DNA of 64,000 nt from CAYRUD01 sp964427425 (GTDB lineage Bacteria; Chlamydiota; Chlamydiia; Chlamydiales; FEN-1388), in assembly GCA_964427425.1 (NCBI GenBank), contig CAYRUD010000012.1, positions 1-64,000 of the forward strand, given 5' to 3'. The translations under genes were made by a program, and so were the position numbers. A model generated the notes under the pieces. The model saw nothing but the letters and a program-made list of their open reading frames with translations. It searched no databases and was not told the DNA's origin. Shown here in pieces: positions 29,653 through 38,000 of this stretch. The stretch's first letter is position 1; every line of letters starts with the position of its first letter.

Positions 29653-30954
29653 ATGGAAAAGAGCAAGAAACATGACAACTCTCACATGACTTGCAGAAAC
29701 TCAGAACTCTCAAAGCTTGAGACCTTTTTTAAGGAATTAAGACAAAGAGATTTTCCATCTCTTACCCCTTCTCATCAGAAGAAGCCTGCCATCTACCTCG
29801 ATTCGGCTGCAACCTCGTTGAAGCCAAGACAAGTCATCGATTGCATTCACTCCTTTTATCTTTATGAGTATGGCACTGTCCATCGAGGAGTCTATGCTCA
29901 ATCAATCCACGCGACAGAACTTTATGAGAAAGCAAGAGAGATTTCACAAAAGTTCATTAACGCATCAGATTCTCGAGAAATCATTTTCACGAGAGGCACA
30001 ACTGATGGGATCAATATCATTGCCGATAGCTTAGTCCATACCCCTTCCCTCCTCGATAAGGGGCAAACTATATTAGTTTCCGCTATGGAACACCACTCCA
30101 ACTTTGTGCCGTGGCAAATGGCGGCTGAGCGATCCGGTGCATCCTTCCAAACTATCCCTCTACAAGGCGATAAAATTGATCTCAACACTCTTGAGACTCT
30201 TCTACAGACATACAAAGTTGCCTTAGTTGCTGTTGCACACGCCTCAAATATTCTTGGAACTGTCAATCCAATTAAAGATATCGCTCAGTTATGCCAAAAA
30301 TATGGAGCCCTCCTCGTCGTCGATGGAGCACAAGCTGCCCCACACATGAGAGTCGATGTTCAGGAACTTGGGTGTGACTTTTATGCATTCTCCTCCCATA
30401 AAATTTCAGGGCCTACAGGAGCTGGAGTATTATGGGGACGAAAAGAGCTCTTTGAGAAACTCTCTCCCCCTCGTGGAGGGGGCGACATGATTGATAAAGT
30501 CACTTTTACCTCTACAACTTATGCTCAGCCTCCTCTAAAATTTGAACCAGGAACTCCTCCAATAGCTGAAATTATTGGAATGGCACGCGCTATTGAATAT
30601 ATGGAGAATGAGTGCGGTGGAATTGAGGCAATAGCCTTATGGGAGAAAGAGCTTACGCGATATCTTCGCGAAAAGCTTCTCTCTCTTAGCCCACGTATCC
30701 GCCTCATAGGCAATGAAACCAACGAAAGAGGTGCTCTTCAATCATTTATGGTTGAGGGAAGCCATCCTCTTGATATAGCAACGCTTCTCGATCTCGAAGG
30801 AGTCGCTATCAGATCAGGACATATGTGTGGACAGCCACTCCTCTCATTAAAAGGGGTGTCATCGCTTTTACGAGCCTCATGTGCATACTACAACACTATA
30901 AATGATATAGACGCTTTTATTACGGCGCTTTCCAAGGTGATAAAGATGGTTTAG
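29653..30954 (+). CDS. sufS: Cysteine desulfurase SufS
   Basis: A 433-residue class V PLP enzyme that releases sulfur from cysteine for Fe-S assembly. The PLP lysine is K250 in SSHKISGPTG, and the catalytic Cys is C392 in RSGHMCGQPL, in the group II (SufS-like) context. The PLP-phosphate segment FTRGTTDGIN and the DGAQAAPH motif are present. No sufE or sufU is visible beside it, so its sulfur acceptor must be encoded elsewhere or be dispensable. Confidence 0.95.
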   Translation: MEKSKKHDNSHMTCRNSELSKLETFFKELRQRDFPSLTPSHQKKPAIYLDSAATSLKPRQVIDCIHSFYLYEYGTVHRGVYAQSIHATELYEKAREISQKFINASDSREIIFTRGTTDGINIIADSLVHTPSLLDKGQTILVSAMEHHSNFVPWQMAAERSGASFQTIPLQGDKIDLNTLETLLQTYKVALVAVAHASNILGTVNPIKDIAQLCQKYGALLVVDGAQAAPHMRVDVQELGCDFYAFSSHKISGPTGAGVLWGRKELFEKLSPPRGGGDMIDKVTFTSTTYAQPPLKFEPGTPPIAEIIGMARAIEYMENECGGIEAIALWEKELTRYLREKLLSLSPRIRLIGNETNERGALQSFMVEGSHPLDIATLLDLEGVAIRSGHMCGQPLLSLKGVSSLLRASCAYYNTINDIDAFITALSKVIKMV

Positions 30955-30976
30955 GAGGAGTGCCCTTTTTCCTAAA
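30950..30976. terminator. Short hairpin across convergent stops
   Basis: TTTAGGA and TCCTAAA pair across the 17-base gap between sufS and sctT, with a run of five T's on the loop side. It overlaps both stop codons and is a modest two-way terminator candidate. Confidence 0.45.
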
Positions 30977-31874
30977 ACTCCGATCCAGGGACAGGAAGCT
31001 TAACCGGAGGATTTACGACTTGGCTAGGATCGGGTGCCGCCTGATTAAAATAAAAAACCAGGTTTTGAAAATCTGAGAGCCAGCTCTCTATCATCTTCGC
31101 CAATTGATCAGCAAATGGGAATAGCCCCAAACAAACCATGAAAATGGCAAGCCATGACTTTAACCCCATGCCTAAGAATGTAATTTGCACCTGTGGCGCA
31201 AGTCTATTGATAATTCCTAAAAAGGTATCTGTCATAAGGACGGATAGAAGTGCTGGTGTACAAAGCTGCAGAGAAGTCGCAGCAAAAATGTAGAGCACAT
31301 GAATAATCTTCTCATGAACCAAACTCTGCTCTCCCATAAAAATAGGCAGTAAAAATTGATCCGGAGGAATGACATCATACGAGTAATAAATCGTATCTAA
31401 AACATAAAAAGGTCCGCCCACCGCCCAGAAAAGGACGATCAAGAGATAGTTGTAGAGGGTACCAAGAGGCGAAGACTGATTCTGTATTGTTGGATCATTT
31501 ATCATAAGGCTTGCAGCACCCCTTTGGTGGTCAATATAGACTCCCGCAGAAGAGACCATCAAAAACGGCAAGCCGATAAAAAAGCCTAAGACAAATCCGA
31601 CAAAAAGCTCGCGAGCAAAGAGTAGAAGAAGCCTGATATCAAAAAAAAGAGGAGTCGTGACAGTCAGAACAAGCTTCGGCAAAGCAATCGCGACAAAGCA
31701 TAATGTCATGACAAGTTTCACTGGATTTGGGAGGACTCGAGCTCCAAAGAAGGGACTTAAAGCAATAATAGGCGCAAGCCTTCCCACGGCTAAAAACGTC
31801 ATAGACATGACAGAAAACGCCGACTTCCATGGAAGCGTTCCTTTTAAAAAAAGTTGAACATAGTCTAATGACAT
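30972..31874 (-). CDS. sctT: T3SS export apparatus protein SctT (CdsT/YscT)
   Basis: A 300-residue polytopic protein of the SctT/FliR family, which completes the export gate with SctR and SctS. Typical features are the N-terminal helix with AVGRLAPIIALSPFFGARVLPNPVKL, the central LFARELFVGFVLGFFIGLPF, the GVYIDHQRGAASL motif and the late helix pair ending in a proline-rich tail. In Chlamydia it follows sctS directly. Here it stands alone, about 21 kb away and convergent with the suf operon, so the ancestral block has been split. Confidence 0.94.
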   Translation of the reverse strand: MSLDYVQLFLKGTLPWKSAFSVMSMTFLAVGRLAPIIALSPFFGARVLPNPVKLVMTLCFVAIALPKLVLTVTTPLFFDIRLLLLFARELFVGFVLGFFIGLPFLMVSSAGVYIDHQRGAASLMINDPTIQNQSSPLGTLYNYLLIVLFWAVGGPFYVLDTIYYSYDVIPPDQFLLPIFMGEQSLVHEKIIHVLYIFAATSLQLCTPALLSVLMTDTFLGIINRLAPQVQITFLGMGLKSWLAIFMVCLGLFPFADQLAKMIESWLSDFQNLVFYFNQAAPDPSQVVNPPVKLPVPGSEF

Positions 31875-32112
31875 AATACGGCAAGCCAGGCTTCTTATAG
31901 CAAAAACGTTAATCTATTATGATGAATATACAATTTAAAGAACGAAAAGCAATCCTTTACTTCAAATTTCCGGGAAATGGTCTTTTTGTACAACGCTCCT
32001 TCTAATCTCCATAAAAAATTCTAGTGAAGAGAACGTAGGCTCACGAGTATGCTTTATACTTTGAGCAATATAAAATATTCTTTTTCTTTTACCTTCTTTT
32101 TCATCTATTCAT

Positions 32113-33969
32113 ATGATTCGCTGCGAAAAAATCTCGAAAGAATACAATGGGAAAACACTCCTCCAAGAAATCAGCTTTACATTAGGCAAAGGTGAGAAAG
32201 TTGCATTAGTCGGAAGGAATGGCTCTGGGAAAAGTACCCTCTTTCGAATTATCTCGGGTTCCGAGGAATCTCAGAGCGGATCTGTTTTTCTTCCAAGAGG
32301 ATATCGTATTGGCGTCTTGGAACAGCACGCAAAACACTCTTTCGATACAGTACTCCAAGAGGCAATCTCTTCGATCAAAAACGAAGAAGAAGCATCCGAT
32401 TGGAAAGCAGAGAGAATCCTCTTTTGCCTTGGATTTTCAGAAGAACTTCTCCAAGCTCACCCGATGACACTCTCTGGGGGATATACGCTCAGACTGCAGC
32501 TCGCGAAACTTCTTCTTTCAGATCCAGACCTTCTTCTCCTCGATGAGCCTACTAACTATCTCGATATTAAAACTATTCAATGGCTCATCCAATTCTTAAA
32601 AGCATTTCGAGGAGAAATCATAGCAATTTCCCATGATCGAGATTTTCTTGATGCTATCTCAACTCATACGATGGGAATTCATCGCCAAAAGCTTCACAAA
32701 ATTGAAGGAACTACGAGCGACTACTTCCGCTTTATATGGGCTCAAGAAGAAATCCATCAGAAAACCGTAGAGAAAATAGAAAAAGAAAAAGCCAATCTTC
32801 AGAAATTTATCGATCGATTTGGAGCTAAAGCGACCAAGGCAAAGCAAGCTCAATCGAGAGCAAAAGCAATTGAGAGGCTTCCTGAGCTTGAGAAACTTGT
32901 TGCTATTGACTCTTTAGCATTCTCTTTTAAAAACGCCCCCTTTGGAGCTAAGACGATTCTCTCGGCAACTGATCTTTCATTTCACTATCCCGATAAAGAA
33001 TCCGATCTTTTCTCTCATCTTTCGTTTTCCCTCTCTCCCGGAGAGACACTCTGCATTGCAGGAAGAAATGGAAAAGGAAAATCGACACTTCTGCGTCTCC
33101 TCAAAGGAGAGCTGACGCCAACTACAGGTCATATTACTCTTCATCCTTCAGTCTCAGTTGGCTACTTCGGTCAAACAAATATTGATCGGCTCTCCTCAGA
33201 CCTGACCATTGAAGATGAAGTTAAATTAGCAAACCCGCTTCTCACGTACGAAGAGATTAGATCCATCGCAGGGGTTATGATGTTTTCTGGCGATGATGCC
33301 AAAAAAAAGATTAAAGTCCTCTCCGGTGGAGAAAAAAGCCGAGTCTTGCTCGGAAAAATTTTAGCGACTCCGATCCAACTCCTTCTTCTTGATGAGCCGA
33401 CAAACCACCTTGATATGGAATCGATAGAAGCGCTAGCGCTTGCTCTAGAGGAGTTTGAAGGAGCCAGTGTTATCGTCACACACAGTGAGGCTCTTTTACA
33501 TAGGCTTGCAGACTCATTAATCATTTTTGATGAAGATGAAGCCTTCTTCTATCCCTCAACTTATCAGGACTTCCTCGAGAGGAAAGGATGGAAAAGCGAT
33601 TCCATACTCCAGAAAGAAGGAGCAAAGCTTCTTCCTTCACAGATCGCAAAGAAAGATGATATTTCAACAACGACAGCTTCTTCTCAAAGACATGAGCGCG
33701 CACTTCGAGTACAAGAACGAGCGAAGATGCTAAAGCCTATTCTCAAAGCAATAGAACAAATTGAGAACGAAATCTCAACCCGAGAGAAGAAGAAAAAAGA
33801 ATGTGAAGACAGTCTTATTCAAGCGGTTGAAAGTGGAAGATCTTTAGAGATAGAGCCTTTAAGCCGGCAAATAAAAGAAAGTGAAAAACGCATCGAAGAT
33901 CTCTTCGATCAACTCGAAAAAGAAGAGAGTGAACGGATTAGAATTTTGTCTCTTTTCCCTGATCTGTAG
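32113..33969 (+). CDS. ABC-F family ATPase (Uup/YheS-like)
   Basis: A 618-residue soluble protein with two ABC cassettes and no membrane segments. Walker A motifs are GRNGSGKST and GRNGKGKST, signatures are LSGGYTLRLQLA and LSGGEKSRVLLG, and both Walker B regions read LLLLDEPTN. The inter-domain linker (about residues 215-260, with IDRFGAKATKAKQAQSRAK) is the P-site tRNA interaction motif of ABC-F translation factors. A charged C-terminal coiled coil covers residues 550-618. A role on the ribosome is inferred from the family; the exact subfamily is uncertain. Confidence 0.9.
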   Translation: MIRCEKISKEYNGKTLLQEISFTLGKGEKVALVGRNGSGKSTLFRIISGSEESQSGSVFLPRGYRIGVLEQHAKHSFDTVLQEAISSIKNEEEASDWKAERILFCLGFSEELLQAHPMTLSGGYTLRLQLAKLLLSDPDLLLLDEPTNYLDIKTIQWLIQFLKAFRGEIIAISHDRDFLDAISTHTMGIHRQKLHKIEGTTSDYFRFIWAQEEIHQKTVEKIEKEKANLQKFIDRFGAKATKAKQAQSRAKAIERLPELEKLVAIDSLAFSFKNAPFGAKTILSATDLSFHYPDKESDLFSHLSFSLSPGETLCIAGRNGKGKSTLLRLLKGELTPTTGHITLHPSVSVGYFGQTNIDRLSSDLTIEDEVKLANPLLTYEEIRSIAGVMMFSGDDAKKKIKVLSGGEKSRVLLGKILATPIQLLLLDEPTNHLDMESIEALALALEEFEGASVIVTHSEALLHRLADSLIIFDEDEAFFYPSTYQDFLERKGWKSDSILQKEGAKLLPSQIAKKDDISTTTASSQRHERALRVQERAKMLKPILKAIEQIENEISTREKKKKECEDSLIQAVESGRSLEIEPLSRQIKESEKRIEDLFDQLEKEESERIRILSLFPDL

Positions 33970-33989
33970 AATGGAAAATCCGAAATATT

Positions 33990-34044
33990 AAAAGGCCTTT
34001 TAAGACTCCTAAAATCATGAGAAGGAGTCATTAAAGGCCTTTTA
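33990..34044. terminator. Long bidirectional hairpin terminator
   Basis: The arms at 33990-34010 and 34023-34043 pair over 21 bases with two mismatches. Each arm itself contains the palindrome AAAAGGCCTTTT, so A and T runs occur on both strands. It lies between the convergent ABC-F and kinase-like genes. Confidence 0.85.
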
Positions 34045-34064
34045 AGAAAGTACTTGGACTTTAA

Positions 34065-35126
34065 TTATGAGCAGCAAGAAGGACACTCTCCATCATGAGA
34101 AGGAGCTTCTTCTTGAATTTGTGTTTTCTCAACAATCTCTTGCGCAGAGTGAGTCCGAGTTTCTAAACAGACAGCTTTTGCATGCTCTTCTTCATTCAGA
34201 CTCTTCATGACTTCAATCTGCTTTTGGCTATAGTATTGAGCAAGCTTTGGATACATCACATTGAGCCAATTCTCTAAAGGCTTCAGGCGAACATCAAATT
34301 CGTACTTCATTCGTTCGCGAACATTAATATTTGGCGCGCGTGTAATGTGCCCCGTATCAATGTAGATCGCTTTATCTTCTGCAAAGCCGATGTTATTGTT
34401 GCGAATCAATGCGTCATCGCCATCGGTAAAGCCTTTTCGAGCAACAGAGTAGAGAAGATTAATTATTTGATCGATTCGAGCACAGGCAGCTTCAAATTCG
34501 CCATTATCCATATGCGCTGATATGGTTTGGATGAGGTATTTTGCTTTCTTTTGCACGACAAAACATGCGTCATCACCACGAATGCGATGTGATTGACCAT
34601 ATCGATCGACAAGCTTAATTCCTTTAATCTTATCTTCTGTGCGATTCAAGTGAACATAGATAATACCGGTCTCTTCAGGAAGCTCCTCATAGCACATCTT
34701 TGAGCTAGAGAATATTTCTCTTCGGTGTTCGAGTCTTTGCTTTCGCTTCTCTTTCGACTCTTTTGAAAAGAGCTCGCCGATAAAGCCTTTTTCTACATCA
34801 TCCTCTTTAATGCGACCAATCTGGAAGAACTTCACGACAAATTTTCCATCTCCTGTCTCAAAGGCGTAAGCTTGCGCTCCACGTCCAAGCCAATTGAGCT
34901 GTTGCTGAGTAACAACATAAAAGAATCGATCATGGTGCGGAGAAATCTTAACATCCCACTCAGGAGAATTTGCGAAATGCGAAATGATTGTTGATGGATT
35001 GAAAAGCCTTGCCGGTCTTGCAATACCTTCCAACTTATCCTCAAAATGGTGAACGCGATAAGCTAAAAAGCCGAGAAGAATTATGCCCACAAAGAGAATG
35101 ATCTTCTGAAGAGATATTTTTTTCAT
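34065..35126 (-). CDS. Membrane-anchored protein with kinase-like fold
   Basis: After an N-terminal membrane helix (MKKISLQKIILFVGIILLGF), the soluble part shows kinase-like landmarks in order. There is a glycine-rich loop with a following lysine (LGRGAQAYAFETGDGKFVVKFF), a catalytic-loop-like GFTDGDDALIRNNNIGF and a DFG-like IDTGH. I infer a small-kinase or pseudokinase fold; activity is unproven. The C-terminus is Cys-rich (CPSCCS). The ATG at 35126 is preferred to an in-frame TTG at 35177, although no ribosome site is clear. It follows the batE-like gene on the same strand. Confidence 0.7.
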   Translation of the reverse strand: MKKISLQKIILFVGIILLGFLAYRVHHFEDKLEGIARPARLFNPSTIISHFANSPEWDVKISPHHDRFFYVVTQQQLNWLGRGAQAYAFETGDGKFVVKFFQIGRIKEDDVEKGFIGELFSKESKEKRKQRLEHRREIFSSSKMCYEELPEETGIIYVHLNRTEDKIKGIKLVDRYGQSHRIRGDDACFVVQKKAKYLIQTISAHMDNGEFEAACARIDQIINLLYSVARKGFTDGDDALIRNNNIGFAEDKAIYIDTGHITRAPNINVRERMKYEFDVRLKPLENWLNVMYPKLAQYYSQKQIEVMKSLNEEEHAKAVCLETRTHSAQEIVEKTQIQEEAPSHDGECPSCCS

Positions 35127-35244
35127 AAGTAAAATATAGGAAAATTTTGTTTTAAAACATGATAGCCTATAGGCCAATAAATAGGTAGATAAGATCCCTT
35201 AAGTCTTTGAGCTGCTCTCTTACAAAAACGAAGATCTGCATGAT

Positions 35245-36129
35245 TTATATGAGCGGCCGAGTCGACTTTCCGGAAATATATCCTACACTACCTCTCGTCG
35301 TCTTAACTCTAAGCCACTCATTATTAGGATCTTTCGACAAAACAATAAGCTCTTCCCCAGGAATCACAAACGACAAAGACGCGGAATCAACAGAAACATT
35401 TGAAGAACCAGCTGAATTTGAAGATTTATCTTGTTGCATAGTTTCCGACATCTTTAAGTATGCGCGTTCTTGAACAATGACTTTTTCTTTCTCTACTAAG
35501 AGGGGGAGAAGTAAGAACATGAAAAAAAGCCCTGCGAATAAAAAGGCACTCATCCTCATCGCAATTTTTAACCCATACGAGGAAAACCATATTGTGAATG
35601 AGAACAAAAGTGTGGCTAAAAAAAGAAAGAAGAGAAGAATTGCTATCCGCTCGCTTGGTGAAAAGAGGCTTTTCCCTGATGCGATCTCATACCACGAGTA
35701 AGGAAACCATCTTCCCTCCAAATCGCTATATTTCTGAAGAGATTGGACCATTTCATGGATTCCAAGGTGGCGAGGACACAAGGATTGAGCTTTAAAGAGA
35801 TAGAGAGTACTGAGCGCAGGATCCCCCAGATAAAAATAGATAGCTCCAATATTTGCTGAGATTTCTCCATTACTTGTGGCATCTCGAACCGCAAGGTATT
35901 CAGTTAATGCATCATTGAGTAATTTGACTCTCGTTGGAACGTTTTTTTCCTGAAGAGCTGACTGAAAAAGAGAATATCCTTTTTCTAAATGATAAGCTGA
36001 CTCATCAACCTCCGCTAGAAGATCTCCCCAATAGCACAGTGAAAAGGCAAAAATGGCGACAAAAGAGAAAAGATACTTATAAAAAGGCCTTTGGGAGGAG
36101 CTTTTAAATATTTGAAACTTTAGATTCAT
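35245..36129 (-). CDS. BatE-like protein: TPR repeats, membrane helices and SH3-like domain
   Basis: An N-terminal hydrophobic segment (about residues 18-40) is followed by TPR-like helices (about 43-140, with SANIGAIYFYLGDPALSTLYLFKAQSLCP), two membrane helices (about 162-182 and 190-212) and a C-terminal SH3-like domain (about 250-294, ending in WLRVKTTRGSVGYISG). This is the layout of BatE in aerotolerance operons. It is downstream of the batD-like gene. Function in the Bat complex is inferred from order and architecture. Confidence 0.8.
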   Translation of the reverse strand: MNLKFQIFKSSSQRPFYKYLFSFVAIFAFSLCYWGDLLAEVDESAYHLEKGYSLFQSALQEKNVPTRVKLLNDALTEYLAVRDATSNGEISANIGAIYFYLGDPALSTLYLFKAQSLCPRHLGIHEMVQSLQKYSDLEGRWFPYSWYEIASGKSLFSPSERIAILLFFLFLATLLFSFTIWFSSYGLKIAMRMSAFLFAGLFFMFLLLPLLVEKEKVIVQERAYLKMSETMQQDKSSNSAGSSNVSVDSASLSFVIPGEELIVLSKDPNNEWLRVKTTRGSVGYISGKSTRPLI

Positions 36130-36167
36130 AATCCTTCTCCCATTATAGTCTTACCAAGTCGGCGCCA

Positions 36168-37937
36168 TTATTTTTGCTTACCAGGCAGAGCCTTTAGCTT
36201 GTGATAAATGAATGCAATATTATCGTAGAGCTCTTGTTTCGTTTCCTGAGATGGAAATGAAGAGGTCTTGTACAAATACTCATCTATCTCACTAAGAACA
36301 TCTCGAGCTTCCTGCACGAGAGGAATTCGAATATCTAATTGAGCTGGAGAATCATATATATTTTCGGCCAAGCCAACCTCAAAAAGGCGCATATAAATTG
36401 CTCGTCTCAAAAGTGTCAAAGACTCCTTTGTGCGAGATCTCTTCAGAAATCCTTGCTCAAATAACGTTTTCGCATCCTTTATCTCTCCTGAGTCAGCTCC
36501 CCTCATCTTTTCAGTATAGGCCTTTAACGCCAGTTGAATAGCAACTCCACCACCACATATAAATAATGCCCACACAAAATCATATAAGTTCCAATGAGCT
36601 CTCGAAAGATCAAGAGGGTGTATCTCCAGTGGTTGAAGAGGATACGTCACTCCAATTTCAATCGGAGCCTTTGGATTTGATGAGAAAGTCTCTCCCTCTC
36701 TTCCTTTAACTTGTATCTGTATGGGAAGGGCATTCACTGTAAGATATTTACCGGCTGAAGGATCGAAAGAGGATACTGTCAGTCCTCGAATAATAAACTC
36801 TCCAGGCATCCTTGCCTTAAGCCTTAAAAGAAATGTCTTCGTATTATGTTCCTCTGTTCCAGTATCTGGCCATGAATCAATGATAAATTCTTCTTCTAAT
36901 TGCTCCATAACTTCTTTCGGTGGAAAATGTACTGATGATAAATCACCACGCCCAGAGACTCTATACTCAACTTCAATAGAATCTCCAACTTGCGTAATTG
37001 GATTTGTGATTAACCTCGACCTCCAAGCAAATGAGCCGATAGCGCCATAAAATGTCTGGGGCCGCCCTTTCTCAGGAAATTGCGCAACCTGGATTGTAAT
37101 TGAAGGAGCCTCAGCACGATATAGAGGAGGCATAAGCTCTTTTCCATAGCCTTTATCAATAACTCTCATAGCCTCAATTGCTGATATTCCACTCTCAAAC
37201 ACTCCTGAAGAGACAGCTTTTAACTTCTGCTGAATTCGTTGCACGTACAGAGAGCCTTCTTGGAACGATTGAATTTCAGGACTTCCTTCCTGAATAAGAC
37301 CTTTCACACGAAGAAGAGGAAGATCTTCTTTTAATATTCTCATTGGTACTTTGAACGTGAGGCGATACTCTACGGTAAAACTTTGGCCAGGATAGACAAC
37401 TTTGTCTTGATTCAAGACTTTTGCGGAGAGTTGGAAATCAGGAGAAATAAGGGCTGTTTGAACATTCACTGTCACATCAGAAGAATCAAAGACGAATTCT
37501 CCCATGCGTAGATGTATTGGCCCAAGAGTATAAATTCCACTCTTTTTAGCTGGGAGTATGACTCGAAAGCGAGTGATAGCAGGAGCCTCATCAAGATCTT
37601 TGGAATATATATTTGATGGATTGAGAATTTCTTCGCCAATCCGGCTGATCGATATTATTGGCTCATCGAATGTGATATTCTCCTGAGAAATCTTCTGGGA
37701 GCCGCTGTGTATTACAGTAACAATCAATGGGATTTGTTGCCCCTCAACAAGAACATCCGACTCTACTTTTATCGAAATCTTCGGAGGAAGCTGCACCTCA
37801 AATGCTGCATGGAGCAAGCAAGAGAGCATAGAAAAAACCATCATTAAGAAGAGCATTATAGGGAGAAAGCGGTCGATCACTCTCTTACAAAAGGTATTTT
37901 TGTCTCTTTGCCGCATATGATAAATCACAGCTCCCAC
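36168..37937 (-). CDS. BatD-like (BAM-type oxygen tolerance) protein
   Basis: A 589-residue protein with an N-terminal signal peptide or anchor, a series of immunoglobulin-like beta-domains and one membrane helix at about residue 455. BatD features include VLVEGQQIPLIVTV near the start, YPGQSFTVEYRLTF in the middle and GSFAWRSRLITNPITQVGDSIEVEYRVSG. The GTG at 37937 is the longest start; the ATG at 37916 is an alternative with a GGGAG site about 12 bases upstream. It lies between the 998-aa protein gene and batE on the same strand. Confidence 0.87.
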   Translation of the reverse strand: MGAVIYHMRQRDKNTFCKRVIDRFLPIMLFLMMVFSMLSCLLHAAFEVQLPPKISIKVESDVLVEGQQIPLIVTVIHSGSQKISQENITFDEPIISISRIGEEILNPSNIYSKDLDEAPAITRFRVILPAKKSGIYTLGPIHLRMGEFVFDSSDVTVNVQTALISPDFQLSAKVLNQDKVVYPGQSFTVEYRLTFKVPMRILKEDLPLLRVKGLIQEGSPEIQSFQEGSLYVQRIQQKLKAVSSGVFESGISAIEAMRVIDKGYGKELMPPLYRAEAPSITIQVAQFPEKGRPQTFYGAIGSFAWRSRLITNPITQVGDSIEVEYRVSGRGDLSSVHFPPKEVMEQLEEEFIIDSWPDTGTEEHNTKTFLLRLKARMPGEFIIRGLTVSSFDPSAGKYLTVNALPIQIQVKGREGETFSSNPKAPIEIGVTYPLQPLEIHPLDLSRAHWNLYDFVWALFICGGGVAIQLALKAYTEKMRGADSGEIKDAKTLFEQGFLKRSRTKESLTLLRRAIYMRLFEVGLAENIYDSPAQLDIRIPLVQEARDVLSEIDEYLYKTSSFPSQETKQELYDNIAFIYHKLKALPGKQK

Positions 37938-38000
37938 TTATTAATACTCTATCCTTTATATCTCTTACGAAACTGCAAGAGAGTACACATTCCTCATCAA

